Origin: Marinobacter xestospongiae
GTDB lineage: Bacteria > Pseudomonadota > Gammaproteobacteria > Pseudomonadales > Oleiphilaceae
Length of the DNA stretch: 64,000 bases
NCBI RefSeq assembly: GCF_023156385.1
Contig: NZ_JAKZAK010000008.1
Coordinates: forward strand, 124,001-188,000
Direction: 5' to 3'
The notes under the pieces were generated by a model, which worked only from the letters and a program-made list of their open reading frames with translations, was not told the DNA's origin and did not search any database. Both the position numbers and the translations under genes were made by a program. Of this stretch, positions 44,510 to 54,261 are shown piece after piece (the stretch's first letter is position 1; every line of letters starts with the position of its first letter).

Positions 44510-44740
44510 ATGGCATTTGATTCCCTGCAGGCGTTCTGGCTCATGGACGGGCACGGTCCCTATGTGTGGACCTGTTATGGCGTTTTTCTGGCAGGCCTGG
44601 TGGGCCTCGCGCTCTGGTCCAGACACCGTCGCAAGGTGGTGATCCGGGAACAGCAGCGTCAACTGGCGCGGGATCGCCAGGATCAGGGCGAGTCCACACC
44701 GGCCGCAGCGGCCACCTTTAGCCGTATTCATCCATCCTGA
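44510..44740 (+). CDS. ccmD: Small heme exporter protein CcmD
   Basis: A 76-residue protein with one membrane helix (about 17-36; VWTCYGVFLAGLVGLALWS) followed by a basic stretch (RRKVVIREQQRQLARD). CcmD holds CcmE to CcmC and aids its release. Only the ATG at 44510 gives the family start (MAFDSLQAFWLMDGHGPYVW). Confidence 0.93.
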   Translation: MAFDSLQAFWLMDGHGPYVWTCYGVFLAGLVGLALWSRHRRKVVIREQQRQLARDRQDQGESTPAAAATFSRIHPS

Positions 44741-44760
44741 GCTTTGGCAGTTAGGTCCCC

Positions 44761-45231
44761 ATGCATCCAGTTAGAAAGAAACGACTGACCATTATCCTTT
44801 TCCTGTTGGCCGGCCTCAGTGTTGCCGTCGGCCTGACCACCTACGCCCTGCGACAGAACATCAACGTGTTCTACGACCCCAGCGAGATTGCCGCCGGGGA
44901 TGCACCGGTGGACGCCCGTATCCGTGCCGGCGGCATGGTGGAAGCGGGCTCGGTGGTGCGTAGTTCCGAAGACCTGACGGTCCGCTTCCGGGTCACCGAC
45001 TACGCCGAAGCCGTCACGGTCCAGTACACCGGTATCCTGCCGGACCTGTTTGCCGAAGGGCAGGGTGTGGTGGCCATCGGCCGGCTGCAGGCCGACGGCA
45101 CCTTCGTGGCGGAACAGGTACTCGCCAAGCACGACGAGAATTACATGCCGCCGGAAGTCAGCGATTCGCTGAAGAAGGCCGGCCATCCGGGGAGCGATAC
45201 AGGCGCATCCGCCGAACAAACCGGTTACTGA
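44761..45231 (+). CDS. ccmE: Periplasmic heme chaperone CcmE
   Basis: A 156-residue OB-fold protein anchored by an N-terminal helix ([19 protein letters not shown]). The heme-binding motif is [11 protein letters not shown], with H124 as covalent heme site and Y128 as axial ligand. It carries heme from CcmC to CcmF/H. Confidence 0.96.
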   Translation: MHPVRKKRLTIILFLLAGLSVAVGLTTYALRQNINVFYDPSEIAAGDAPVDARIRAGGMVEAGSVVRSSEDLTVRFRVTDYAEAVTVQYTGILPDLFAEGQGVVAIGRLQADGTFVAEQVLAKHDENYMPPEVSDSLKKAGHPGSDTGASAEQTGY

Positions 45232-45281
45232 TAGCCCGCTGCGGCATCGACAAGCATTCCTAAACCTTTGAGGGGAGTACC

Positions 45282-47288
45282 ATGTATCCCGAACTTGGAC
45301 AGATCGCGCTGATTCTGGCACTGCTGTTGTCGGTGTTGCTGTCGGTGGTGCCACTGGCCGGCGCCATCACCGACCGGTCCCGGCTGATGGCGTTTGCGCG
45401 GCCGTTGGCCAGCGGTATCTTCGTGTTTATCGGGTTGGCGTTCGCCATCCTGACCCATGCGTTCCTGGTGGACGACTTTTCTGTGGCCTACGTGGCCAAC
45501 AACAGCAACAGCCTGCTGCCCTGGTACTACAAGTTCAGTGCGGTCTGGGGTGGCCATGAGGGGTCCCTGCTGCTGTGGATTCTGATGCTGGCGGGCTGGA
45601 CCCTGGCGGTGTCGGTGTTCAGTCGCCGCCTGCCGGAAGAGATCATCGCCCAGGTACTGTCGGTACTCGGCATGGTGACGGTGGGTTTCCTGCTGTTCAT
45701 TCTGATGACCTCCAACCCGTTTGATCGCCTGTTGCCCAACGTACCGGCCGATGGCGCGGACCTGAACCCGCTGCTGCAGGACTTCGGTCTGATCGTGCAC
45801 CCGCCGATGCTCTACATGGGGTATGTCGGGTTCTCGGTGGCCTTTGCGTTTGCCATCGCGGCGCTGATCAATGGCCGTCTGGACGCGGCCTGGGCACGCT
45901 GGTCCCGTCCCTGGACCACGGTTGCCTGGTCGTTCCTGTCGGTGGGCATTGCCCTGGGCAGCTGGTGGGCCTATTACGAGCTTGGCTGGGGTGGTTGGTG
46001 GTTCTGGGACCCGGTGGAGAACGCGTCCCTGTTGCCGTGGCTGGCCGGTACCGCACTGATGCATTCACTGGCGGTGACCGAGAAGCGGGGCGTGTTCAAA
46101 TCCTGGACGGTCCTGCTGGCGATTGTCACCTTTGCGCTCAGTCTGCTGGGTACCTTCCTGGTCCGTTCCGGGGTTCTGACGTCGGTCCATGCCTTTGCTT
46201 CCGATCCTACTCGTGGTGCGTTCCTGCTGGGGCTGCTGGCGGTGACCATCTTATCCAGCCTGACCCTGTACGCGTTCCGGGCGCCAGTGGTGCACTCCCG
46301 GGCGCGCTACGGCTCGCTGTCGCGGGAAATCTTCCTGCTGCTTAACAATATCCTGCTGATGGCGGCGATGCTGCTGGTGCTGGTCGGCACCCTGTACCCA
46401 TTGGTGCTGGATTACCTGGGCGGCGGCCGGCTGTCCATCGGCGAGCCCTTCTATAACCTGACCTTCAGCCCGATTGCCATCGCGGTGGCGCTGCTGCTGG
46501 GCGCCGGTATTTTCTCCCGCTGGAAGCGGACCGATGGCGGCTGGCTTGGCCGCAAGCTGTTGTGGCCGGCGGCTATCAGCCTGGTGGTCGCGTGTCTGAC
46601 CATGCTGGTGTTTGGTGGTTTCACCCCCTGGGCCTTTGCCGGACTCTTTGGTGCGGCCTGGGTAACCGTGGCGACAGCGGCGGATCTGTGGGACAAATCG
46701 TCCTCCCGCAAGGGCCGCTGGCACGGTCTCAAGCGCCAGTCCCGCAGCTATTACGGCATGATCCTGGGGCACCTGGGGCTGGCGATTACCATGGCGGGGG
46801 CCACGGTGGTGTCCAACTACGGTATCGAACGGGATGTGCGGATGTCCCCCGGTGATACGGCGGAGATCGGTGATATCCGTTTCACCTTCACCGAAATCGG
46901 TGAGCGCCAGGGCAGCAACTTTGTGGCCCAGTACGCCCGCTTTGATCTGAGCCGTGACGGCGATGCCATTTCCACCCTGTATCCGGAGAAACGCCAGTAT
47001 CGGGTCCAGCGCAATGTCATGACCGAGGCTGGCATTGATGCCGGTCTGACCCGCGACCTGTTTGTGGCGCTGGGCGAGAAGGTAGGTGACAACGCCTGGG
47101 CTGTGCGACTGCAGTACAAGCCGCTGATCCGCTGGTTGTGGCTGGGATCACTGTTCATGGCGGCAGGCGGTTTCCTGGCCATCGCCGACAAACGCTACCG
47201 GATTCGCAAGCGTGCCGAACAGTCGGCGACGGAGAACGGTAAGGCGAGCGGCGAGGAGAACCCGGCGGTGGCAGGAGCAGCAGGATGA
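45282..47288 (+). CDS. ccmF: Heme lyase CcmF
   Basis: A 668-residue membrane protein with about 15 helices. The WWD domain is GWGGWWFWDPVENASLLPWL (about residues 235-254). The conserved HPPMLYMGYVGFSVAFAFAI and a periplasmic C-terminal domain are present. It ligates heme to apocytochrome c with CcmH and CcmI. Overlaps ccmG by four bases. Confidence 0.96.
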   Translation: MYPELGQIALILALLLSVLLSVVPLAGAITDRSRLMAFARPLASGIFVFIGLAFAILTHAFLVDDFSVAYVANNSNSLLPWYYKFSAVWGGHEGSLLLWILMLAGWTLAVSVFSRRLPEEIIAQVLSVLGMVTVGFLLFILMTSNPFDRLLPNVPADGADLNPLLQDFGLIVHPPMLYMGYVGFSVAFAFAIAALINGRLDAAWARWSRPWTTVAWSFLSVGIALGSWWAYYELGWGGWWFWDPVENASLLPWLAGTALMHSLAVTEKRGVFKSWTVLLAIVTFALSLLGTFLVRSGVLTSVHAFASDPTRGAFLLGLLAVTILSSLTLYAFRAPVVHSRARYGSLSREIFLLLNNILLMAAMLLVLVGTLYPLVLDYLGGGRLSIGEPFYNLTFSPIAIAVALLLGAGIFSRWKRTDGGWLGRKLLWPAAISLVVACLTMLVFGGFTPWAFAGLFGAAWVTVATAADLWDKSSSRKGRWHGLKRQSRSYYGMILGHLGLAITMAGATVVSNYGIERDVRMSPGDTAEIGDIRFTFTEIGERQGSNFVAQYARFDLSRDGDAISTLYPEKRQYRVQRNVMTEAGIDAGLTRDLFVALGEKVGDNAWAVRLQYKPLIRWLWLGSLFMAAGGFLAIADKRYRIRKRAEQSATENGKASGEENPAVAGAAG

Positions 47289-47824
47289 GACGGGCACTGT
47301 TGTTCATTCCGGTGGTGCTGACGGTGATCCTTGGCATCGTGCTGTTCCAGCGTATCGGCAAGGACCCCACCCAATTGGAGTCTGCCCAGATTGGCAAACC
47401 CGTGCCGGCTTTCGAACTGGCGGATCTACTGGACCCGTCCGTCAGCCATGGCCCCGAAGCTCTCCGGGGCAAGGGACCGTTCCTGCTCAACGTCTGGGGG
47501 ACCTGGTGTCCCTCCTGTCGCGATGAGCACCCGGATCTGATCCGGCTGGCGGAGCAGCAGGGCGTTCGCATCGTCGGCCTCAACTACAAGGACGAGCGGC
47601 CGTTGGCGCTGCAGTGGCTGGAGCGCCTGGGCAATCCCTACGCTCTGAGTCTGTTTGATCCGGACGGCAAGCTCGGCTTTGATCTGGGGGTCTACGGCGC
47701 ACCGGAGACCTTTGTTATCGACGGTGACGGTATCATCCGCTACCGCCACGTTGGCGTCGTTAACCAGAAAGTCTGGAGCGAGACCCTGCAGCCGTTGATG
47801 CAGCAACTGGGAGGACAAGGCTGA
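47285..47824 (+). CDS. ccmG: Thiol:disulfide interchange protein CcmG/DsbE
   Basis: A 179-residue membrane-anchored thioredoxin-like protein. The N-terminal helix is LFIPVVLTVILGIVLF and the redox motif is WGTWCPSCRDEHP. The acidic GVYGAPETFVID element is typical of DsbE. It keeps apocytochrome cysteines reduced for heme attachment. Shares one base with ccmH. Confidence 0.96.
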   Translation: MRRALLFIPVVLTVILGIVLFQRIGKDPTQLESAQIGKPVPAFELADLLDPSVSHGPEALRGKGPFLLNVWGTWCPSCRDEHPDLIRLAEQQGVRIVGLNYKDERPLALQWLERLGNPYALSLFDPDGKLGFDLGVYGAPETFVIDGDGIIRYRHVGVVNQKVWSETLQPLMQQLGGQG

Positions 47825-48318
47825 TGCGCGCCCACCAGGTTTCACCCCATCGTTTGACCCTGTTGCTGATGGCCTTCCTGCTGCTGCCTGTGAGCGGCTG
47901 GGCAACCACCGACACCTACCCGTTCAGTGATCCCCAGGACGCTGACCGGTTTCGCACCCTGATCAGCGAATTGCGCTGCCCCAAATGCCAGAACCAGAAC
48001 ATCGCCGATTCCAACGCGCCGATTGCCAAGGACATGCGGGACGAGGTCTATCGCATGCTGCAGCAGGGCGCCAGCAATGAGGAGGTGACCGAATCGCTGG
48101 TCGGCCGGTTTGGTGAATTCGTTCGCTACAAGCCGGAGCTGGACCGTCGGACCGCGTTGCTATGGGCGACACCGGTGATCGCGGTGCTAGGCGGGTTGCT
48201 GGTGGTCATTGGCATTGTCATTCGCTCACGACGCCGGCCTGAAAGAACCGCAGCACTGAGTGACGAGGAGCGGCGTCAGGCCGAAGCCCTGCTGAAAGAT
48301 TCCGGTAACGATCGCTGA
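47824..48318 (+). CDS. ccmH: Cytochrome c maturation protein CcmH (short form)
   Basis: A 164-residue periplasmic protein with signal peptide, the redox motif LRCPKCQNQNIADSNAPIAK and a C-terminal membrane helix (LWATPVIAVLGGLLVVIGIV). The TPR part found in E. coli CcmH is here a separate gene, ccmI. Confidence 0.95.
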   Translation: MRAHQVSPHRLTLLLMAFLLLPVSGWATTDTYPFSDPQDADRFRTLISELRCPKCQNQNIADSNAPIAKDMRDEVYRMLQQGASNEEVTESLVGRFGEFVRYKPELDRRTALLWATPVIAVLGGLLVVIGIVIRSRRRPERTAALSDEERRQAEALLKDSGNDR

Positions 48319-48358
48319 TTGCCCAGACAGATTCACTGAACTTTGTAATGGTCACCCT

Positions 48359-49618
48359 ATGACAACCACTTTTTGGCTGACGGCCGCGGTGCTGATTGCC
48401 CTGGCCCTGGCGTTTGTACTGTTTCCCCTGTTTTTCCATAAGTCCACCCGCCAGAGCGTTGGCGACCAGAGAAGCCAGAACCTGCAGGCCTACCGATCCC
48501 GCCTGGAGGAGCTCGAAGCCGAGTACGCTGCCGGCGGCCTGGAGCAGGACGATTACCAGCAGCTCAAGGACGAACTGGAGGGCAGCCTGCTGGACGACGT
48601 CAGCACGGCGCCGACCCATTCTGCAGCACAGCGGGATCGGTGGACGTCAGCGGTGGCGGTGGTGCTCGGCAGCATTGTGGTGGTGCCGGTTGCGGTGATC
48701 CTGCTGTACCAGGAGTGGGGGGCGATGGATCAGGTCGAGCAGTACCGCACCATGACCGCCATGGCTGCCGAGGAAGGTGATCGGGTTGCTCAGATGAACC
48801 GCCTTACCGACGAGTTGCGGCAGAAACTCGAAGCCAGCCCGGACAACCCCGACGGCTGGGCCATGTTGGGACGCTCCTACATGCGCGTGGAACGTTACCC
48901 CGATGCGGCCTGGGCCTTCGAGCGCCTGGCCCAGCAGGTGCCGGACCGGGCAGCTCAGGCCGTGGCCTGGGGACTGTCGGCCCAGGCCCTGTTTTTTGAC
49001 AGCAAGGGCCAGCTGACCGACGCGGTTGAGCGGGCGATTGAGCAGGCACGATCCCGCGACCCGGATGAGGTCAATGCCCTTGGGCTGCTGGGCATCCATG
49101 CCTACAGCCAGGAACAGTATCAGCAGGCCATCGACTACTGGGAACGCATCGTCACCGTGGCGCCGGACCACCCGCAGCTGGCCTCGATTCGCCAGGGTAT
49201 CGATGAGGCCTACCGTCAGTTGGGCCAGGACAATCCCGCCACGGCTCAGTCTTCCGGGCCCGGGGTGACGGTCCGTGTGGCACTGGCGGATCAGCTTGCC
49301 AACGACGTGCCGGCGGACACCACGCTGTTTGTGTTTGCCCGCAAGACCGGCGCGGACAACGCCATGCCGGTGGCCATTGCACGGCTGACGGCGGCGGATC
49401 TGCCGCTGGAGCTGAGACTGGATGACCGTCACGCCATGGGGCCGATGACGCGGATTTCTGAAGTGGACGAAGTTCAGGTGACGGCGCGCCTGTCGCCTTC
49501 CGGCAACGCCGTGCCACAGCCGGGTGACTGGCAGGGGGAGGCGGAATCGGTGATCGCGGTGACCGCGGACGCGTCGGAACCGGCCACGATCGTAATTGAT
49601 CACCAGTTGGCGGAATGA
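48359..49618 (+). CDS. ccmI: Cytochrome c maturation protein CcmI
   Basis: A 419-residue protein with an N-terminal helix (LTAAVLIALALAFVLFPLFF), a coiled-coil segment, a second helix (VAVVLGSIVVVPVAVILLY) and a periplasmic TPR domain (NPDGWAMLGRSYMRVERYPD, NALGLLGIHAYSQEQYQQAI) plus a C-terminal beta-rich part. It delivers apocytochrome c to CcmFH. Last gene of the ccm operon. Confidence 0.93.
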   Translation: MTTTFWLTAAVLIALALAFVLFPLFFHKSTRQSVGDQRSQNLQAYRSRLEELEAEYAAGGLEQDDYQQLKDELEGSLLDDVSTAPTHSAAQRDRWTSAVAVVLGSIVVVPVAVILLYQEWGAMDQVEQYRTMTAMAAEEGDRVAQMNRLTDELRQKLEASPDNPDGWAMLGRSYMRVERYPDAAWAFERLAQQVPDRAAQAVAWGLSAQALFFDSKGQLTDAVERAIEQARSRDPDEVNALGLLGIHAYSQEQYQQAIDYWERIVTVAPDHPQLASIRQGIDEAYRQLGQDNPATAQSSGPGVTVRVALADQLANDVPADTTLFVFARKTGADNAMPVAIARLTAADLPLELRLDDRHAMGPMTRISEVDEVQVTARLSPSGNAVPQPGDWQGEAESVIAVTADASEPATIVIDHQLAE

Positions 49619-49633
49619 TTGGCCGCCACTGAT

Positions 49634-49683
49634 GCACCACAAAAAAGCCAGCCAGCCTCGAGGGGCTGGCTTTTTTGTGGTGC
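49634..49683. terminator. Bidirectional intrinsic terminator between ccmI and batD
   Basis: A perfect 20-base inverted repeat (49634-49653 and 49664-49683) with a 10-base loop. The GCCAGCC/GGCTGGC stem is flanked by A6 on one side and T6 on the other. It therefore works as a terminator in both directions, for ccmI on the plus strand and batD on the minus strand. Confidence 0.93.
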
Positions 49684-49704
49684 CGTCCGCGTCTGTCGAT
49701 GTGG

Positions 49705-51450
49705 TCAGGATCGTCCGGCCAGGCTGGCGGGGTAGAGCGGTGGCAGGCTGTCTGTCGGCTTCGCGGGCCTGGCGGCCTCACTGCGAATTGCCTTCAGGCG
49801 GGCGATGAGGGCATCCCCTGACCAGCTGTGCTGCTCACTGTCCGGTTCATGCTGGCGGCCAAAGTGGAGACTCTGCAGGTGCCGCAGTTGCTGCGACAGC
49901 TCAGGGTCGCCAAGAAATGCCAGCAACTCCGTCAGGGTGCGGAAATAGTTCGGTCTGAAGCGGCGATTGGCCCAGTGGAGCAGCAGTTGGGGGGTGTTGG
50001 CCTGGCCGTTGGCGGCGGCGGACAGCAGGATGTCAAAGCTGGCGGACTCATTCTGGTCCGGTCGGGCTGCCTCCTCCGATGGTGTTGCACGTGCTTTGCC
50101 CCGGCGACGCAGCAGTACGGCGGTGGTCACCGCCCAGCCCAAGGCCAGCACCACGGCAACGTAGCGCCAGAAGTTGCCTCCGTCGCCCGGCGCCGGCGAC
50201 CCGGACACCTGACTGCCGGCGCTGTCCGTCATCTCGTCGCCGGTGTCACCGCGACCGGGAGAGTCCGGAGTGGTCTGGGCAGCGAGGGCGGCATTGCCGT
50301 TAATGGTGAGGGTGCGGGCGGGAATAATCGCCATCTGTTCGGTGTCGGTGCGGGTATCCCACCAGGGGATGCGGATCTCCGGCAGGGTGACGGTGCCGGG
50401 CGTCACGCCTACCAGCGCTTCGGTCTGGGTCAGACGGCCATACAGGCCGCTGGGACGGGTTTCGGTCTGGCGTTCCGGTTGTTCGGGGTAGCTGCGCAGG
50501 GCATCCGGCATCTGGCTGTCGAACGGCGGCAGCGCCTCTGAGGTCAGGCCCTGGGCAGACAGGCTCAGGGTGCGGGTCAGGTTCTGTCCCTGTTCAAGAG
50601 TGAGGTCCTTGGGCAGACCGGACTCCTCCAGGGTCAGGTCCCGGGCCGGCAACCAGGTGTCGCCGCTGAATGAGGCCGGCGGAGCCTCCACCGGAATATC
50701 GAACAGCTCGGCCCGGTCCCGCAGGTAGCGCAGTTTGCCCTGGGGATCACGGCTCTGGCCTTCAAAGCGGATGGGATCAATGGTGAGTTCACCGGGCTGC
50801 TGCGGGAAGATGGCGTACCGTCGCTCCACCACTCGATAGGGCTGACCGTCCCGGGTCCGGTTGTACTCGCGCTGCTGCCCCAGCGGTTCGATCATGGCGG
50901 TGGCGTGCTCCGGTTCCGAGAGCTCACCTCTTAACAGATTGCCACTGAAATACAGCTGGATCGTCAACACCAGCTGTTCCTGCACGTACACCCGATCCTT
51001 GTCAGTGGACAGTTCGATGAAGACATCCCTTGAGCCTGGTTTGACGGTTAGCGGAATAGGCTCCGAGGTTTGGTCTCGGAAGCGAATTGGGGGAATCTCC
51101 AGCTCACCGGTGCGCTTCGGTGCAATCTGAACGCTCCAAGTAATGTGGTTCACTACAGAACTGTTAGTGGATCGAATCTGGTGTCGATGGCTGGGCGTGC
51201 CCAAGATTTCGAAATCTGATTCGAGAGGGGAGAGATCGGGCATCGGGATGTCAGAAACATCGAAATTGATGAGATCACTCAATGTGAGATCCAACTCAAT
51301 GCTGGATTTGATGGTTAAAGTGATGATGTCGTTATCAGATAGCTCCGTCTGATCCGCTTCTACCGTCAGAGAGTCCGCAGCCTGAACCTGGGACAGCGGC
51401 GTAATCAGGGCAATCAGAAACAGTAGCGTGGTGGTTAGCCGGCTTACCAT
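49705..51450 (-). CDS. batD: BatD-family protein
   Basis: A 581-residue protein with signal peptide (LLFLIALITPLSQVQA), several Ig-like periplasmic domains (VEADQTELSDNDIITLTIKS, DRVYVQEQLVLTIQLYFSGN), a membrane helix (FWRYVAVVLALGWAVTTAVL, about 430-450) and a cytoplasmic tail. BatD goes with BatA/BatB von Willebrand proteins and MoxR in stress-linked operons; the molecular role is not settled. It overlaps the BatB/C gene by seven bases. Its N-terminal coding segment (about 51121-51360) is only about 46% G+C, well below its surroundings. Confidence 0.85.
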   Translation of the reverse strand: MVSRLTTTLLFLIALITPLSQVQAADSLTVEADQTELSDNDIITLTIKSSIELDLTLSDLINFDVSDIPMPDLSPLESDFEILGTPSHRHQIRSTNSSVVNHITWSVQIAPKRTGELEIPPIRFRDQTSEPIPLTVKPGSRDVFIELSTDKDRVYVQEQLVLTIQLYFSGNLLRGELSEPEHATAMIEPLGQQREYNRTRDGQPYRVVERRYAIFPQQPGELTIDPIRFEGQSRDPQGKLRYLRDRAELFDIPVEAPPASFSGDTWLPARDLTLEESGLPKDLTLEQGQNLTRTLSLSAQGLTSEALPPFDSQMPDALRSYPEQPERQTETRPSGLYGRLTQTEALVGVTPGTVTLPEIRIPWWDTRTDTEQMAIIPARTLTINGNAALAAQTTPDSPGRGDTGDEMTDSAGSQVSGSPAPGDGGNFWRYVAVVLALGWAVTTAVLLRRRGKARATPSEEAARPDQNESASFDILLSAAANGQANTPQLLLHWANRRFRPNYFRTLTELLAFLGDPELSQQLRHLQSLHFGRQHEPDSEQHSWSGDALIARLKAIRSEAARPAKPTDSLPPLYPASLAGRS

Positions 51451-53264
51451 GGTGTGTCGCTCTTGTCCGGTTGGGTGTCTCGTTGTTGGTATTGCTGCAG
51501 GAACTTGCGGCGCAGCAGTCCGCCAGGGTCATCCGGGACCCGTCTCAGCCACTGCTCCTGGCCCTGGCTCAGGGGAGATTGCTGCAGTTGGGCCGGGGCG
51601 GTGGAGGTGCCCTCTGGAGTACCTTCCTGCTCCTGGCCCTGTTGCCCGGACTGGTTCTCGGTTCCGCTGTTTTCCCCGTCAGCGTCGGTGTCGTCCGGTT
51701 CCGCATCGCCGGCCTCGCTGTCCTGCCGGGACTGTTGATTTCCCTCTTCATTGCCGCTCGGCTGACCATCACCCTGCTGGTCCGATGGTGACTGACCGCC
51801 CTGGGATGATTCGTTGTCAGACGGGTCCTGGGGCGGTTGCTCGCCGGACTGTGAGTTGCCGTCGGGGGACTGTTGTCCGGACTCGCCGTTTTGTTGCTCC
51901 TGCTGCTTCTGCTGCTCCAGCAACTGCTCGACCAGATTCCGGTTGAAGCGGGCGTCTTCGTGGTCCGGGTCCGCTTCAAGCACGTCGTCGTAGGCGGCCA
52001 GGGCCTCTTCCAGCTGTTGGTTTCTGGCCAGGGCATTACCGAGATTGTAGCGCGACTGCAGATCCTGCTGATCCTTCAGCGTGTTGATGGCATCGGCATA
52101 GTTTTCGGCACGGTACTGGGCGGCGGCCTGCCAGCCCGGGTCTTTGAACTTCTCTGCTGCTGCCGCGGCGTCTTCGGCGATCAGCGCTTCTGCGCGCTGC
52201 TCGGGCCGTTGCCACAGATCGGCCCAGTCCAGCGCCAGCGCAGGCCGGGGCAGGCCCGGCAGAACCAGCGCCACCGCCAGCACCAGTACGCCCCGCCGCA
52301 TTCCCAGCGCCACCAGCGGCACAATCAGCCACAACAGCCAGTAGCCGTCGTCCTGCCAGCGTTCGATGCTGAGGTCCCGTTCACTGTTCTGCCAGCGATC
52401 GCTGTCCTCACTGCGCAGTTGGAGCTGGCGGATATCCTGGTCGTCCAGAGTCAGGGTGTGGCTATCGCCGCCGGTGGCTGCAGCCAGTTCTGCCAGCGCC
52501 TGGGGATTGGCCGTGGGCATGACGATCTTGCCGTTGTCGCGGATAAAGCCATGGCGGGCCAGGGGGATCGGACCGCCTTCGGAGGTGCCGACCACCAGCG
52601 TGCTGAGAGTGTAAGGGGACCCTTCCAGCCGTTCGATAATGGCGCTGCGGTACTGGCTGGCGACGTCATCGGTCATCAGCAGAATACGCCCCCGGCCCAG
52701 AGCGCCGTTGTCCAGCAGCGGCAGGGCCTTGGCCACCCCCAGGTCGGCGCGGTTACCGGCTGCCGGCATGATCAGCGGATCGATTGACGACAGCATGCCT
52801 TCGATGGTGCGGCGGTCGTCAGTCAATGGTGCGACCACATGGGCGTCGGCGGCGTAAACCACCAGCGCGGTCAAGCTGCCATCACGACTGGCAAGCAGGT
52901 CGCGGATCTTGCGCTTGGCCTGGGTCAGCCGGTCCGGCTTGACGTCGGTCGCGAGCATCGACAGTGACAGATCCAGTACGATGACCAGGCTGTCGTCCTG
53001 GCGCTGCAGTGGTGTCGGGGCCTCGCGCCAGGCAGGGCCGGCCAGGGATACCGCCGTCAGTACCAGCACCAGCGCCAGCGGCCACAACCGAAGGCGGCTC
53101 TGGCCGGGGTCATCACCGCTGAGCAGCGGCGCCAGCAGGTGTGTCGGGATGATGCGATTCCAGCCGCTGTCCCGGGAGACCATGGCCCGCTGCAACCACG
53201 GCAGCAACGGGATCGCCAGCAACAACAGCAGCCATAGCGGACGCAGCAGGTGGAAGTCAGTCAT
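51444..53264 (-). CDS. BatB/BatC fusion: VWA domain and TPR protein
   Basis: A 606-residue membrane protein. N-terminal helices (LLLLLAIPLLPWL, LALVLVLTAVSLAGPAW) precede a von Willebrand A domain (about 90-290) with MIDAS motif VLDLSLSMLATDV. Further helices follow near 315-350, then TPRs (QSRYNLGNALARNQQLEEAL, AAYDDVLEADPDHEDARFNR). A long Gln/Ser/Gly/Asp-rich low-complexity tail runs from about 450. BatB and BatC are separate genes in some species and fused here. Overlaps batA by eight bases. Confidence 0.88.
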   Translation of the reverse strand: MTDFHLLRPLWLLLLLAIPLLPWLQRAMVSRDSGWNRIIPTHLLAPLLSGDDPGQSRLRLWPLALVLVLTAVSLAGPAWREAPTPLQRQDDSLVIVLDLSLSMLATDVKPDRLTQAKRKIRDLLASRDGSLTALVVYAADAHVVAPLTDDRRTIEGMLSSIDPLIMPAAGNRADLGVAKALPLLDNGALGRGRILLMTDDVASQYRSAIIERLEGSPYTLSTLVVGTSEGGPIPLARHGFIRDNGKIVMPTANPQALAELAAATGGDSHTLTLDDQDIRQLQLRSEDSDRWQNSERDLSIERWQDDGYWLLWLIVPLVALGMRRGVLVLAVALVLPGLPRPALALDWADLWQRPEQRAEALIAEDAAAAAEKFKDPGWQAAAQYRAENYADAINTLKDQQDLQSRYNLGNALARNQQLEEALAAYDDVLEADPDHEDARFNRNLVEQLLEQQKQQEQQNGESGQQSPDGNSQSGEQPPQDPSDNESSQGGQSPSDQQGDGQPSGNEEGNQQSRQDSEAGDAEPDDTDADGENSGTENQSGQQGQEQEGTPEGTSTAPAQLQQSPLSQGQEQWLRRVPDDPGGLLRRKFLQQYQQRDTQPDKSDTPW

Positions 53265-54261
53265 GGCTCACCTCCGTGGTTCGGGCGGGCAAGGCGCTGG
53301 CCAGCCGCATCAACAGCCAAAGCAGTGCAGCCAGACCGGCAGGCCAGACATAGAGATCGGTGGTGGGGCGGTAGTGCTGGCCCTCCAGTTCGATCTCTTC
53401 CAGTTGGTTGATGCTTTCGTAGATCATTTCCAGTTCCGGCAGGCTGCGGGCGCGGAAGTAACGACCTCCGGTTTCCGAGGCGATGCGCTGGAGCAGCTCT
53501 TCGTCCAGGTCCCTTGACGGGTTGACCCGCCGTGAGCCCAGCAGCCCGCGCTGGATCATCGATTCCGCGCCAATGCCGATGGTGTACACCCGCACGCCGG
53601 CGCTTTTGGCAATGTCCGTGGCGGTGTCCGGGGAAACTTCACCGGCGGTGTTGGCGCCGTCGGTCAGCAGGATCACCACCCGCTGCTCCTCGGGCCGGTC
53701 CCGCAGCCGTTTGATCGCCAGACCCATGGCATCGCCGATCGCGGTGGCACGTCCGGCCATACCAATCCCGGACTCGTCCAGCAGGATGCGAATGGTGTCG
53801 TGGTCAAAGGACAGGGGGGCCTGGACGTAGGGCTCGGTGCCGAACAGCAACAACCCCAGCCGGTCACCCTCACGTTTGCTGATGAAGTCGTGCAGCACCC
53901 GTTTGACCGCCTGCAGCCGGTTGATGGCGCGACCATTGGCGACCATGTCCTGTTCATCCATGCTGGGGGAAATGTCCACCGCCAGCAGCAGGTCACGGCC
54001 GGTCACCGGCAGTTGCACCATTTCACCGACATACTGGGGCCGCGCCAGCGCGGTCACCAGCAAGACCCAGATCAGTGCCATCATGAGCTTCTGCCAGAGT
54101 GACAGGCCGTCGCCGCTGCGGGTTACCCCGGGCAGGTCGCTGAGCCAGTGGCCGACCGGCAGCACCGGCGCCTCCACGCTTTGCTGTTGTCGACGCTTGC
54201 GGAGCAACCACAGGGGCAACGGCAGCAGTAGCAATAACCAGGGATAGGCCAGCTCTAGCAT
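53257..54261 (-). CDS. BatA-type VWA-domain membrane protein
   Basis: A 334-residue protein with N-terminal helices (WLLLLLPLPLWLL, KLMMALIWVLLVTAL), a von Willebrand A domain with MIDAS motif LLAVDISPSMDEQDM, and a C-terminal helix (LYVWPAGLAALLWLLMRLAS). The family keeps its metal-binding VWA face in the periplasm or membrane as a scaffold. I chose the ATG at 54261, overlapping the DUF4381 gene by seven bases. Confidence 0.88.
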   Translation of the reverse strand: MLELAYPWLLLLLPLPLWLLRKRRQQQSVEAPVLPVGHWLSDLPGVTRSGDGLSLWQKLMMALIWVLLVTALARPQYVGEMVQLPVTGRDLLLAVDISPSMDEQDMVANGRAINRLQAVKRVLHDFISKREGDRLGLLLFGTEPYVQAPLSFDHDTIRILLDESGIGMAGRATAIGDAMGLAIKRLRDRPEEQRVVILLTDGANTAGEVSPDTATDIAKSAGVRVYTIGIGAESMIQRGLLGSRRVNPSRDLDEELLQRIASETGGRYFRARSLPELEMIYESINQLEEIELEGQHYRPTTDLYVWPAGLAALLWLLMRLASALPARTTEVSHD

